NCBI GenBank assembly: GCA_018064935.1 | Contig: JAGHUF010000018.1 | Location: 1 to 35,060, forward strand | Direction of reading: 5' to 3' | Length of the DNA stretch: 35,060 nucleotides | DNA from: Candidatus Merdinaster equi | GTDB lineage: Bacteria > Bacillota > Clostridia > Lachnospirales > Lachnospiraceae | Shown: piece after piece, positions 15,714 to 23,360 of the stretch | Position numbering within the stretch: position 1 is the stretch's first letter | Layout of the letters: the number at the start of each line of letters is the position of its first letter | The notes under the pieces: generated by a model | What the model saw: only the letters and a program-made list of their open reading frames with translations | Told to the model about the DNA's origin: nothing | Databases searched by the model: none | Program-made: the position numbers and the translations under genes

Positions 15714-17948
15714 ATGGATACACTTAAAGGTCATGTTGAACATATCATATATAGAAATGAAGAGAACCTCTACACGGTCCTGGAGCTGGTATGTAGTGGG
15801 AAAGCACAGACTGTATGCGGCAAGTTTGATCAGATAGATGAGGGAGAGCTGATTGAATGTGAAGGGGAGTTTGTGAAGCATCCGATGTACGGCAAGCAGC
15901 TCAAAATGCAGACCTACAAATCTCTTCTGCCGGAAGATACGCTGGCTATGAAACGATATCTTGGAAGTGGAGCAATCAAGGGAATTGGAGAAGCGATGGC
16001 TTCCAAGATTGTCGATACCTTTGGCGACGACACCTTCCGAATTATCGAGGAGGAGCCGGAAAGACTCGCAGAGATAAAAGGAATCAGCGATAAGAAGGCA
16101 AGAGCTATTGCTCAGCAGTTTGCAGATAAAAAGGCGATGAGGGAAGCGATGATCTTCCTTCAGAAGTTCTCAATAACTAATAATCTTGCGGTCAAGATTT
16201 TTAAACAGTACGGAGACAGGCTGTATGACATACTTAAGTCTAATCCGTATGCTCTGGCGGAGGATATTGACGGTATTGGATTCAGAACAGCTGACCAGAT
16301 TGCTGAAAAGGCGGGTATAAGTCCTGCTAATGAGAAAAGAATTGAAAGTGGAATACTATATACTCTTATAAGCGCCTCGTCAGAGGGACATATGTATCTT
16401 CCGAGGAACATGCTTCTTGCAAAGAGCGCGCAGATATTGGAGCTTCAGGAGGAACTGGTAGATCCGGTTATCGATAATCTGTGCGTAGAGAGGCGAATAG
16501 TGTCGAAAACAGTCGGACCGGAGACAAGGATGTATTCGGCAACAAGCTATCATGTGGAATTATCCTGCGCTTCAATGCTCTATGAGCTTGCCGGTACAGG
16601 TGTTGAAGTGGATGCTGATTATATGCAGCGCATTACGGGAGAGATAAAGCTTCTGGAAAAAGAGCATGGTATGGCACTCGATGATGTGCAGAGAGAGGCT
16701 GTTGCCGGGGCAGTATCAAGCGGTGTATTCATCTTGTCGGGAGGACCGGGAACGGGGAAAACAACAACGACAAAGATGATAATTGAATATTTCAGAAGCA
16801 AGGAGATGAGTTTTCTTCTCGCAGCACCAACTGGAAGGGCAGCAAAGAGAATGCAGGAGGCAACCGGGTATGAAGCTAGTACGATACACAGGATGCTGGA
16901 ACTGTCTGCCCCAGAAGAGGGCGAGAATGTTTTTTTTGCCAAGAATGAGGAAGAACCACTTGAAGCTGATGCGATTGTAATTGATGAGGCATCGATGATT
17001 GATATATATCTGCTTCGGAGTTTGCTTAGGGCTGTCAGTGTTGGGACAAGACTGATTTTTGTGGGAGATGCCAATCAGCTTCCGTCAGTTGGCCCGGGAC
17101 AGGTTCTTAAGGATATGATATCCAGCGGATTATTTCCGACGGTCGTGCTCACAAAAATATTCAGGCAGGCTGGTGAGTCCGACATTGTTCAGAATGCCCA
17201 TTTGGTGCATCGTGGGGAACATATTGAACTCACTACCAAGAGCCGGGATTTCTTTTTTTTGGAAAGAAATGATGCGGACGTAATTATCGCTCAGATGGTG
17301 AAATTTATTACGGGTACATTGCCGGAATATGCGAAAGCAAAACCGCTTGAAATACAGGTTCTGTCGCCAACTAAAAATGGTCCGCTTGGAGTTATCTCAC
17401 TGAACAGGGAGTTGCAGAGATCATTGAATCCTGAATCGTCTCAGAAAAAAGAACTTCGCTATGACGAGACGATTTATCGCGAGGGCGATAAGGTCATGCA
17501 GATCAAAAATGATTATGAGCTTGAGTGGGAGATCATGGGTGCGTATAACATTCCAATCGCCAGAGGACTTGGGGTTTTCAATGGGGATATGGGAATTCTG
17601 ACAGAAGTGAACCATATGACTCAGACGATGACTGTCTGTTTTGATGGAAATAAACAGGTTAGTTATCCTTTTGCGCTGGCGGAGGAACTCGAGCTTGCAT
17701 ATGCAGTGACTGTACATAAATCACAGGGAAGTGAGTATCCGGGAGTGATTATTCCACTGCTTGCAATTCCACCGATGCTTGCAAGCAGAAATATTTTATA
17801 TACGGCGATTACGAGAGCAAAGAACTGCTGTGTGCTTATGGGCAGTAGAAATGTTGTATATTCGATGATAGATAATGACAGGGTACAGATGCGCTATACT
17901 GGCCTTGTGGATGTGCTTGGAGAGCTGACGAACCGCGATCAGCTATGA
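15714..17948 (+). CDS. recD2: RecD2-type ATP-dependent DNA helicase
   Basis: 744 residues from the ATG at 15714 (MDTLKGHVEHIIYRNEENLY); an ATG at 15705 overlaps the -10 box. N-terminal OB-like and helix-hairpin-helix regions (IKGIGEAMASKIVDTFG, IKGISDKKARAIAQQF) precede the SF1B helicase core: Walker A GGPGTGKTTTT near residue 342, IDEASMID, VGDANQLPSVGPG, LTKIFRQ, AVTVHKSQGSEYPGV and YTAITRAKN. RecD2 is a 5'-3' helicase that works apart from RecBC in replication-fork and mismatch repair in Bacillota. No ribosome binding site is seen, consistent with a leaderless message. The stop overlaps comFC (ATGA). Confidence 0.92.
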   Translation: MDTLKGHVEHIIYRNEENLYTVLELVCSGKAQTVCGKFDQIDEGELIECEGEFVKHPMYGKQLKMQTYKSLLPEDTLAMKRYLGSGAIKGIGEAMASKIVDTFGDDTFRIIEEEPERLAEIKGISDKKARAIAQQFADKKAMREAMIFLQKFSITNNLAVKIFKQYGDRLYDILKSNPYALAEDIDGIGFRTADQIAEKAGISPANEKRIESGILYTLISASSEGHMYLPRNMLLAKSAQILELQEELVDPVIDNLCVERRIVSKTVGPETRMYSATSYHVELSCASMLYELAGTGVEVDADYMQRITGEIKLLEKEHGMALDDVQREAVAGAVSSGVFILSGGPGTGKTTTTKMIIEYFRSKEMSFLLAAPTGRAAKRMQEATGYEASTIHRMLELSAPEEGENVFFAKNEEEPLEADAIVIDEASMIDIYLLRSLLRAVSVGTRLIFVGDANQLPSVGPGQVLKDMISSGLFPTVVLTKIFRQAGESDIVQNAHLVHRGEHIELTTKSRDFFFLERNDADVIIAQMVKFITGTLPEYAKAKPLEIQVLSPTKNGPLGVISLNRELQRSLNPESSQKKELRYDETIYREGDKVMQIKNDYELEWEIMGAYNIPIARGLGVFNGDMGILTEVNHMTQTMTVCFDGNKQVSYPFALAEELELAYAVTVHKSQGSEYPGVIIPLLAIPPMLASRNILYTAITRAKNCCVLMGSRNVVYSMIDNDRVQMRYTGLVDVLGELTNRDQL

Positions 17949-18652
17949 AAATAATAGAGAAAATCAATGATTATTTATACCCGGCGAGGTGCCCGATATG
18001 CGACAGGCCTGCTGGTGGAGGAGGGAGAGTGTGCCGACTCTGCAGAGACAGGATACGCTATATTGAAGAACCTCGCTGTTTGAAGTGCAGCAAGACTCTG
18101 GATGATGAGGATGCGCTTATATGCTCAGATTGTCAGAAGATTACGCACCGTTTTGAACGCGGATTTGGCTTGTATGACTACAAGACAATAAGCCAGGCAC
18201 TGTACCGGTATAAGTACGAGGGAAGGCGAGAGTATGCAGAGTTTTTCGGAGACGAAATAGTATGCAGACTTGGGCATGAAATTGAACTTATTAAACCGGA
18301 TGGCATTGTGCCTGTTCCACTGTCTGAAGAACGTTTTTTGACAAGAGGTTATAACCAGGCAGAGCTTGTTGCAAGAGTAGTTGGAGAGCGGCTGGGAATA
18401 CCGGTGTATGATGATCTTGCTGCCAGGGTAAAATCGACAAAAGTAATGAAAAAATTGGGGCCCGAAGAGCGCAAGAATAATCTCAAAGGGGCTTTCAAAT
18501 TATGCAGAAATGATGTAAAATTGGAAACGATTATAATCATGGACGACATATACACAACAGGCAGTACAATCGATGCTGTATGTGGTGCTTTAATGCAGGG
18601 TTTTGTCAGGAAATGTTATTTTCTAACGCTCACAATTGGTAAGGGAATTTGA
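17945..18652 (+). CDS. comFC: ComF-family amidophosphoribosyltransferase-like protein
   Basis: 235 residues. The N-terminal zinc-ribbon Cys pairs are CPICDRPAGGGGRVCRLC and CLKCSKTL with CSDC; the C-terminal half is a type I phosphoribosyltransferase fold with the PRPP loop TIIIMDDIYTTGSTID near residues 200-215 and VPVPLSEERFLTRGYNQAEL near 120-140. ComFC belongs to the DNA-uptake set in Bacillus, though its reaction is not settled. It is translationally coupled to recD2 by a 4-base overlap. comFA and comFB, its usual partners, are not in this window. Confidence 0.9.
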   Translation: MKIIEKINDYLYPARCPICDRPAGGGGRVCRLCRDRIRYIEEPRCLKCSKTLDDEDALICSDCQKITHRFERGFGLYDYKTISQALYRYKYEGRREYAEFFGDEIVCRLGHEIELIKPDGIVPVPLSEERFLTRGYNQAELVARVVGERLGIPVYDDLAARVKSTKVMKKLGPEERKNNLKGAFKLCRNDVKLETIIIMDDIYTTGSTIDAVCGALMQGFVRKCYFLTLTIGKGI

Positions 18653-18669
18653 GCATTATCAAAATCTAA

Positions 18670-18717
18670 TTGGGGATGCAGTGTCAGCGTGAGTTTATGT
18701 ACGGTATGCATACCCAA
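18670..18717. repeat. Imperfect inverted repeat between comFC and yvyF
   Basis: TTGGGGATGCA (18670-18680) and TGCATACCCAA (18707-18717) can pair over 11 bases with one mismatch, leaving a 26-base loop. It has no T-tract, so it is not a simple terminator; it could be a leader hairpin ahead of yvyF or a processing site. Function unknown. Confidence 0.4.
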
Positions 18718-18740
18718 ATAAATATACGGGGAGAAGAACT

Positions 18741-19148
18741 ATGAATGTAAGAAATTGCAGAAGTTGCGGAAAAATCTTTAATTATTTGTCAGGACCACCA
18801 ATCTGTCAGGCTTGTAAGGATGCCAGAGAGGCGAAGTTCCAGGAAGTCAAGGCTTATGTATATGAGCATAGACAGGCATCTATTCCTCAGATAGCACAGG
18901 ACTGCGAGGTTGAGACATCGCAGATTCAGCAGTGGATAAGAGAGGAAAGACTTGTATTTGCAGAGGATTCTCCGATTGGCGTTAACTGCGAGAACTGTGG
19001 CGCTATGATTAGAACAGGAAGATTTTGCGAGAAGTGTAAAAAGGACATGGTTGGTCAGCTTTCAATGGCTGGAAGACGCCCAGCTGCACCTGAACCTGTT
19101 AAGAAGCAGACACGTGAAGATCCACGAATGAGATTTTTGGATAGATAG
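18741..19148 (+). CDS. yvyF: YvyF-like flagellar operon zinc-finger protein
   Basis: 135 residues with a Cys pair at each end of the core: CRSCGKIFNYLSGPPICQAC at residues 6-25 and CENCGAMIRTGRFCEKC near 92-108. A winged-helix-like MerR-type segment (ASIPQIAQDCEVETSQIQQW) lies between. This is the TIGR03826/YvyF family found beside comFC and flgM in Bacillus and Clostridia; it is thought to regulate flagellar or motility genes, but its target is not known. GGGGAG is 9 bases upstream of the ATG. Here comFC-yvyF sit after csrA instead of before flgM. Confidence 0.88.
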   Translation: MNVRNCRSCGKIFNYLSGPPICQACKDAREAKFQEVKAYVYEHRQASIPQIAQDCEVETSQIQQWIREERLVFAEDSPIGVNCENCGAMIRTGRFCEKCKKDMVGQLSMAGRRPAAPEPVKKQTREDPRMRFLDR

Positions 19149-19161
19149 AATTTGGACGGAT

Positions 19162-19194
19162 ACTTGCGGATGTTCGAAGATGTCTGCAGTTTTT
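19162..19194 (+). terminator. Probable intrinsic terminator after yvyF
   Basis: An imperfect stem runs from ACTTGCGGATG to the facing TGTCTGCAGT around a TTCG-type turn, with several G-U pairs and one bulge, and is followed by five T (19190-19194). It lies 14 bases after the yvyF stop. The stem is weaker than those after csrA and glmM. Confidence 0.5.
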
Positions 19195-19211
19195 GAGTAT
19201 TAATTGAGAGA

Positions 19212-19604
19212 ATGATTCAGGAAGAAAAGATTAGTATCATGACCCATCTCGCCATAGCAGAGCAGAGAGAGGGGAAGCAGAATGCTTCAATAAGAACCTA
19301 TTTTCGTGGAGATTACATCGGGCTTAACGTGATTAAGGGTGTACTTTGCGCGACTATTTGCTATGTCCTGATTGGTGTTTTGAATATTGCATACAATCTT
19401 AATAGCATAATGGCAGATGTGTATACGATGGATTATTTACAGGTGGCACAGGAGGTTCTATCGAGCTACCTTATGACAGTGGTGATTTTTGTTGCTTTTT
19501 CCTACATTATCAGTCTGTATAACTATTACAATGCCAGAAAGAATCAGAAGAATTATCTCAAATTGCTAAAGAGGCTGTCTGATTATTACAAGGAACAGTC
19601 TTAA
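19212..19604 (+). CDS. Two-helix membrane protein of unknown function
   Basis: 130 residues. A polar N-terminus (1-42) ends in YFRGDYIGLNVIKGVLCATI; transmembrane helices span about 45-65 and 88-108. A basic and aromatic C-terminal helix (YYNARKNQKNYLKLLKRLSD) should be cytosolic. I recognise no family. The start at 19212 has only a weak GAGAGA upstream; an ATG at 19239 is the alternative. It ends 24 bases before the next membrane gene, which is followed by cdaA, so it may be co-expressed with the c-di-AMP genes. Confidence 0.7.
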   Translation: MIQEEKISIMTHLAIAEQREGKQNASIRTYFRGDYIGLNVIKGVLCATICYVLIGVLNIAYNLNSIMADVYTMDYLQVAQEVLSSYLMTVVIFVAFSYIISLYNYYNARKNQKNYLKLLKRLSDYYKEQS

Positions 19605-19628
19605 TTATGTATGTCACAAGGGGACACG

Positions 19629-21134
19629 ATGGATAAATTATTACAGGTCAAAGAACTGGTTAGAGTTCTATACAGTAAATTTGAAGTTTATATTACACCA
19701 GTTCTGAAGTTTTTGATTGCATTTATTTCATTCTCCATAATCAATGGCGAATTGGGATTTATGCCACAGCTGAATAATATAGCAATTGTACTCATTGCAT
19801 CACTTTTATGCTCATTCCTTCCGCTGAATATACTTGTTCTGCTTGAGGGAGTGTTTGTAGTTGCACATGTGTACAAGCTTTCTTTGGAATGTGCAGCCGT
19901 GATGCTCATCCTTTTTATGGTTGTGTTCCTTGTCTATTTTAGATTTGCACCAAAGGATGCAGCAGTTATGCTTCTTATGCCCATCGCCAATGCTATGGGT
20001 ATTCCGATTGTTGTTCCGGTATGTGCAGGATTACTCAGCAAACCGACATCATGTGTTTCCGTAGCTTGTGGAACAGCGGCACATTTCATGGTTTCGTATG
20101 TTTCGCAGAACAAGGATGCGCTAGAGGCTCTTGCGGATGATGGTGCGCTGGAGAAATTACGTTTCTTGGCAGATGGGCTTCTGAACAATAAGGGAATGAT
20201 TATCTCAGCGATTGCTTTTGGAATCGTTGTTGTAGTTGTATATCTGATCAGAAGACTTCCGATAAAATTCGCATGGTTATACGGAATGGGAGCTGGAGTT
20301 GTTGTTAATCTTGTGATTCAGCTCGTTGGCGCAGCTAAGTTTGAAACAGGTGCAAATATTGCACTTATTCTTCTATCAAGCGTAGTTGCAGTTCTGGTTG
20401 GCCTTGTGCTGATGTTCTTTGTGTTTAATGTTAATTTTGAGCAGACAGAGAATGTTCAGTTTGAAGATGATGACTATTATTACTACGTAAAGGCCGTTCC
20501 AAAGAGAAAGAGTACTCTTGGAGAGCAGCTTGCGCAGGAGAAAATTAATCTTCCAAGAAGACCTGTGGGCGCTGCCGCAGATAGGAGCCAGAGTGAGAGA
20601 AATCAGGCGCCTGCAAAGAAGACATTTGGAATTGGTGGAAATAAGAGTGCAGCCAAGACTTCTGCAGGAACTCAGAGAACTGGCGCTGCTAGAACAAGAA
20701 ATACAGGAATGCAACAGCCTGGTGGTGGCCCAGTGAGAAGCGCAGGAATGCAGCAGCCTGGTGGCACTCCAATGAGAAGTGCAGGAATGCAGCAGCCAGG
20801 TGGTAGCCCAGTGAGAAATGCAGGAATGCAGCAGCCTGGTGGTGGTCCAGTGAGAAATGCAGGAATGCAGCAGACTGGCAGAAATCCTGTAAGAAGTGCA
20901 GGTGCTCCACAGCCTGGAGTTCCTCAAAGTGGAATGCAGAGAGTGCAGCAGGCAAGTGCTTCACAGATAAATAGAGTTGATAGACCAATTAAGGCACGCA
21001 CACCATCTACTGCAGCTAGAGAAGAAGCAAAGCGTGCGGCTCAGGCAAAAGCACAGGCGCAGGCTCAGCAGGTATCAAATCAGTTTACTTCATCAATTGA
21101 AGGCCTTGAAACATTTTCGCTCAAGGATGAGTAG
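19629..21134 (+). CDS. Polytopic membrane protein with Gln/Pro/Gly-rich repeat tail
   Basis: 501 residues from the ATG at 19629, 5 bases after AAGGGGA; the earlier in-frame ATG at 19611 lies before it. About seven to eight hydrophobic helices fill residues 20-275. An acidic/aromatic motif follows (FEDDDYYYYVKAVPKRKST), then a long basic low-complexity tail. The tail contains five near-perfect 13-residue repeats of the form GMQQPGG-P-R-A (bases 20706-20900) and a Gln/Ala-rich stretch before the final EGLETFSLKDE. The family is unknown to me. It precedes cdaA by 53 bases on the same strand, so a link to c-di-AMP or wall synthesis is possible by context only. Confidence 0.75.
   Translation: MDKLLQVKELVRVLYSKFEVYITPVLKFLIAFISFSIINGELGFMPQLNNIAIVLIASLLCSFLPLNILVLLEGVFVVAHVYKLSLECAAVMLILFMVVFLVYFRFAPKDAAVMLLMPIANAMGIPIVVPVCAGLLSKPTSCVSVACGTAAHFMVSYVSQNKDALEALADDGALEKLRFLADGLLNNKGMIISAIAFGIVVVVVYLIRRLPIKFAWLYGMGAGVVVNLVIQLVGAAKFETGANIALILLSSVVAVLVGLVLMFFVFNVNFEQTENVQFEDDDYYYYVKAVPKRKSTLGEQLAQEKINLPRRPVGAAADRSQSERNQAPAKKTFGIGGNKSAAKTSAGTQRTGAARTRNTGMQQPGGGPVRSAGMQQPGGTPMRSAGMQQPGGSPVRNAGMQQPGGGPVRNAGMQQTGRNPVRSAGAPQPGVPQSGMQRVQQASASQINRVDRPIKARTPSTAAREEAKRAAQAKAQAQAQQVSNQFTSSIEGLETFSLKDE
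20706..20900 (+). repeat. Five in-frame 39-bp tandem repeats
   Basis: Five direct repeats of 39 bp with no spacers: 20706-20744, 20745-20783, 20784-20822, 20823-20861 and 20862-20900, then a degenerate sixth beginning GGTGCTCCACAGCCTGGA. Copies 1-4 are close; copy 5 has more changes. The unit is a multiple of 3 and encodes the 13-residue element. Copy-number variation between strains is expected for such an array. Confidence 0.92.
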
Positions 21135-21187
21135 TTATTCTGGGGATTTAGTTTTACTTTGGTGCTAAACCGAAGATAGGGGGATAT

Positions 21188-22060
21188 ATGTCTAATCTGC
21201 TTTCATTTGCAGACAAGCTGGTAGCAGCTATTCATTTTCCTAACTACATAAAAATCACAGACGTAATCGAGATTCTTATTATCGCCTTTCTTGTGTACCA
21301 TATTCTGGTTTGGATAAAAGATACCAGAGCGTGGGCATTATTGAAGGGCGTATTTGTAATCTTTATTTTTATTGCAATTGCAGCAGTATTCAATATGACT
21401 ACGATACTGTGGATTGCAGAGAACGTTTTGTCAATCGCTGTAATTGCATTCATTGTTGTAATGCAGCCAGAGCTTAGAAAGGCTCTTGAGAAGCTGGGAT
21501 CTAAGGGAATCTTCAGTTCAATCCTGCCATTTGAAACTACATCTGGAAGGATTGACGGACCATATTCCGAAAAGACGATAAATGAGATCGTGAAGGCATG
21601 CTTTTCAATGGGTAGAGTCAAAACGGGTGCGCTCATTGTTCTTGAGAATAAGGACACATTGAAGGAATACGAGACTACAGGTATAGCTGTAGATGGAATT
21701 GTGACCAGTGCTCTTCTTATCAATATCTTCGAGAAGAACACACCACTTCATGATGGTGCGGTTATTGTCAGAGGGAACAGAGTTGTTTCAGCAACTGCTT
21801 ACCTTCCCTTATCAGAGAGTAGGTCTGTGAGTAAGGAACTTGGAACCAGACATCGTGCTGCTCTTGGAATGTCTGAGGCAAATGATTCGCTTACAATTGT
21901 TGTCTCTGAGGAGACAGGACATGTGAGTGTCGCATTCGAAGGTCGTTTGTACACTGATCTTAGCGCAGATGGACTGTTTGAAAAATTGTCTATTTTCCTT
22001 CCTAAGGAAGAAGAAAGTGGCAAGAAGCATTTAGGACTTAAGTGGAGGAATAAATCATGA
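21188..22060 (+). CDS. cdaA: Diadenylate cyclase CdaA
   Basis: 290 residues. Three N-terminal transmembrane helices (about residues 20-100) precede the DAC domain, which has LHDGAVIVRG (the catalytic DGA motif, near residues 185-192) and GTRHRAALGMSEAND (the RHR motif, near 220). CdaA condenses two ATP into the essential messenger c-di-AMP, which controls potassium and osmolyte homeostasis. AGGGGGATAT lies just before the ATG. Its stop overlaps the cdaR start by 4 bases (ATGA), and glmM follows, the conserved Bacillota order in which CdaR and GlmM modulate cyclase activity. Confidence 0.95.
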   Translation: MSNLLSFADKLVAAIHFPNYIKITDVIEILIIAFLVYHILVWIKDTRAWALLKGVFVIFIFIAIAAVFNMTTILWIAENVLSIAVIAFIVVMQPELRKALEKLGSKGIFSSILPFETTSGRIDGPYSEKTINEIVKACFSMGRVKTGALIVLENKDTLKEYETTGIAVDGIVTSALLINIFEKNTPLHDGAVIVRGNRVVSATAYLPLSESRSVSKELGTRHRAALGMSEANDSLTIVVSEETGHVSVAFEGRLYTDLSADGLFEKLSIFLPKEEESGKKHLGLKWRNKS

Positions 22061-23358
22061 AAAAATTTCTCCTTAACAATATCGGATGGAAACTTTTATC
22101 GGTATTCATAGCAGTTTTGCTGTGGTTGATTGTATTAAATATCAGTGACCCAGTTGATACGCAGACCTATTATAATGTGCCGGTTGAATTCATTAACACT
22201 GATCTTCTCACCTCAGAGGGCAAAGTTTATGAGGTGTTAGACAACAGTAATCAGATTACAGTTCGTATCTCAGCAAAGAGATCTATTCTTAATGGACTTT
22301 CAAAAGATAATATTCGTGCTGAGGCTGACTTTACGGACATGACCCTGTCTAATACAGTTGCAATTCGTTTGTCATCTACTAAGAATAACAATGAGATTGA
22401 GAACATGTCGGCATCAGCTGAATTTGTAAGGTTGAGTGTTGAAAATGTTTCTAGAAAACAGCTTGTAATTGATGTAATTACAACGGGAACCCCTGAAGAC
22501 AATTATGTTCTTGGAGATATTGATATTGACCAGAACCTTGTAAGACTGACAGGTCCTAATTCTGTTGTCAGCCGTGTAGCAGTTGCCCAGGCGGTTGTGG
22601 ATATAACGGGTATGCATGAGACAATTAGTACGAGTGCAGAGTTAAAGTTCTATGATAGCGAGGGCAACCAGGTAGTTAGCGATTCGCTTACCAGCAATAT
22701 TTCCTATGTAAATGTTGTGGCTTCTATTCTTACGTCTAAGGAAATTGAGTGTTCATACAACATTTCAGGGGAGCCTGCTGAAGGTTATGCAATGACTGGC
22801 AATAATTCAACTACACCAGGAAAGATAGTAGTTGTTGGCCCTGAGACAACACTTAGAAACCTGAGCTTTATTGCAATTCCAGATGGAATAGTGGATGTTA
22901 CGGGAGCAACGGATAATGTAACAATTGAGGTTCCGTTAGCACAGTATCTGCCATCAGGAGTGAGAATAGAAGAAGGTCCTTCGACAGTTATTGTCAGTGT
23001 TCCTATAGAGAAGATTGAAACGAGAACGCTGGAGATATCTGAAGAGAATATTGTATTAAATAACATTCCAGATGGATATGAGGCAGAGCTTGCAGCATAT
23101 GATGAGCATAATAAACTCAAACTGACGGGTATACCATCTGTTTTCGCTTTGATAGAGGCTGATAAGCTCGAGGGAAGTATTGATGTTGGTTCATCATTTG
23201 AAGAAGCGAATATAGAGGCAGCTGATGGTGTTTATGCTATGAAGGTGGAATACTCGAATATTCCAGATAGACTGATTCAGACCGAGGATCATCTGGTTGT
23301 CGTTCAGCTTAAAAAGATAGACGTCGAAGGTCAGGAACAGACCGAAGGGGGTAATTAG
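22057..23358 (+). CDS. cdaR: CdaR, YbbR-domain regulator of CdaA
   Basis: 433 residues. A single N-terminal transmembrane helix (about residues 9-30, GWKLLSVFIAVLLWLIVLNI) anchors the protein, followed by about four extracellular YbbR repeats; each begins with a strand such as VPVEFIN, QLVIDVITTGTP, IECSYNISGEP and LEISEENIVLNNIP. CdaR contacts CdaA in the membrane and alters its output. The ATG overlaps the cdaA stop, so the two are made together. The C-terminus is acidic (VEGQEQTEGGN). Confidence 0.92.
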   Translation: MKKFLLNNIGWKLLSVFIAVLLWLIVLNISDPVDTQTYYNVPVEFINTDLLTSEGKVYEVLDNSNQITVRISAKRSILNGLSKDNIRAEADFTDMTLSNTVAIRLSSTKNNNEIENMSASAEFVRLSVENVSRKQLVIDVITTGTPEDNYVLGDIDIDQNLVRLTGPNSVVSRVAVAQAVVDITGMHETISTSAELKFYDSEGNQVVSDSLTSNISYVNVVASILTSKEIECSYNISGEPAEGYAMTGNNSTTPGKIVVVGPETTLRNLSFIAIPDGIVDVTGATDNVTIEVPLAQYLPSGVRIEEGPSTVIVSVPIEKIETRTLEISEENIVLNNIPDGYEAELAAYDEHNKLKLTGIPSVFALIEADKLEGSIDVGSSFEEANIEAADGVYAMKVEYSNIPDRLIQTEDHLVVVQLKKIDVEGQEQTEGGN

Positions 23359-23360
23359 TA

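Noticed and set aside
20706-20900. CRISPR-like repeats
   Set aside because: The units are contiguous with no spacers, are in frame with a long coding sequence, and no cas genes are near.
20376-20927. A minus-strand open frame with a repeated HSCxSHW pattern
   Set aside because: The repeats are the antisense reading of the 39-bp tandem array in the plus-strand membrane protein gene.
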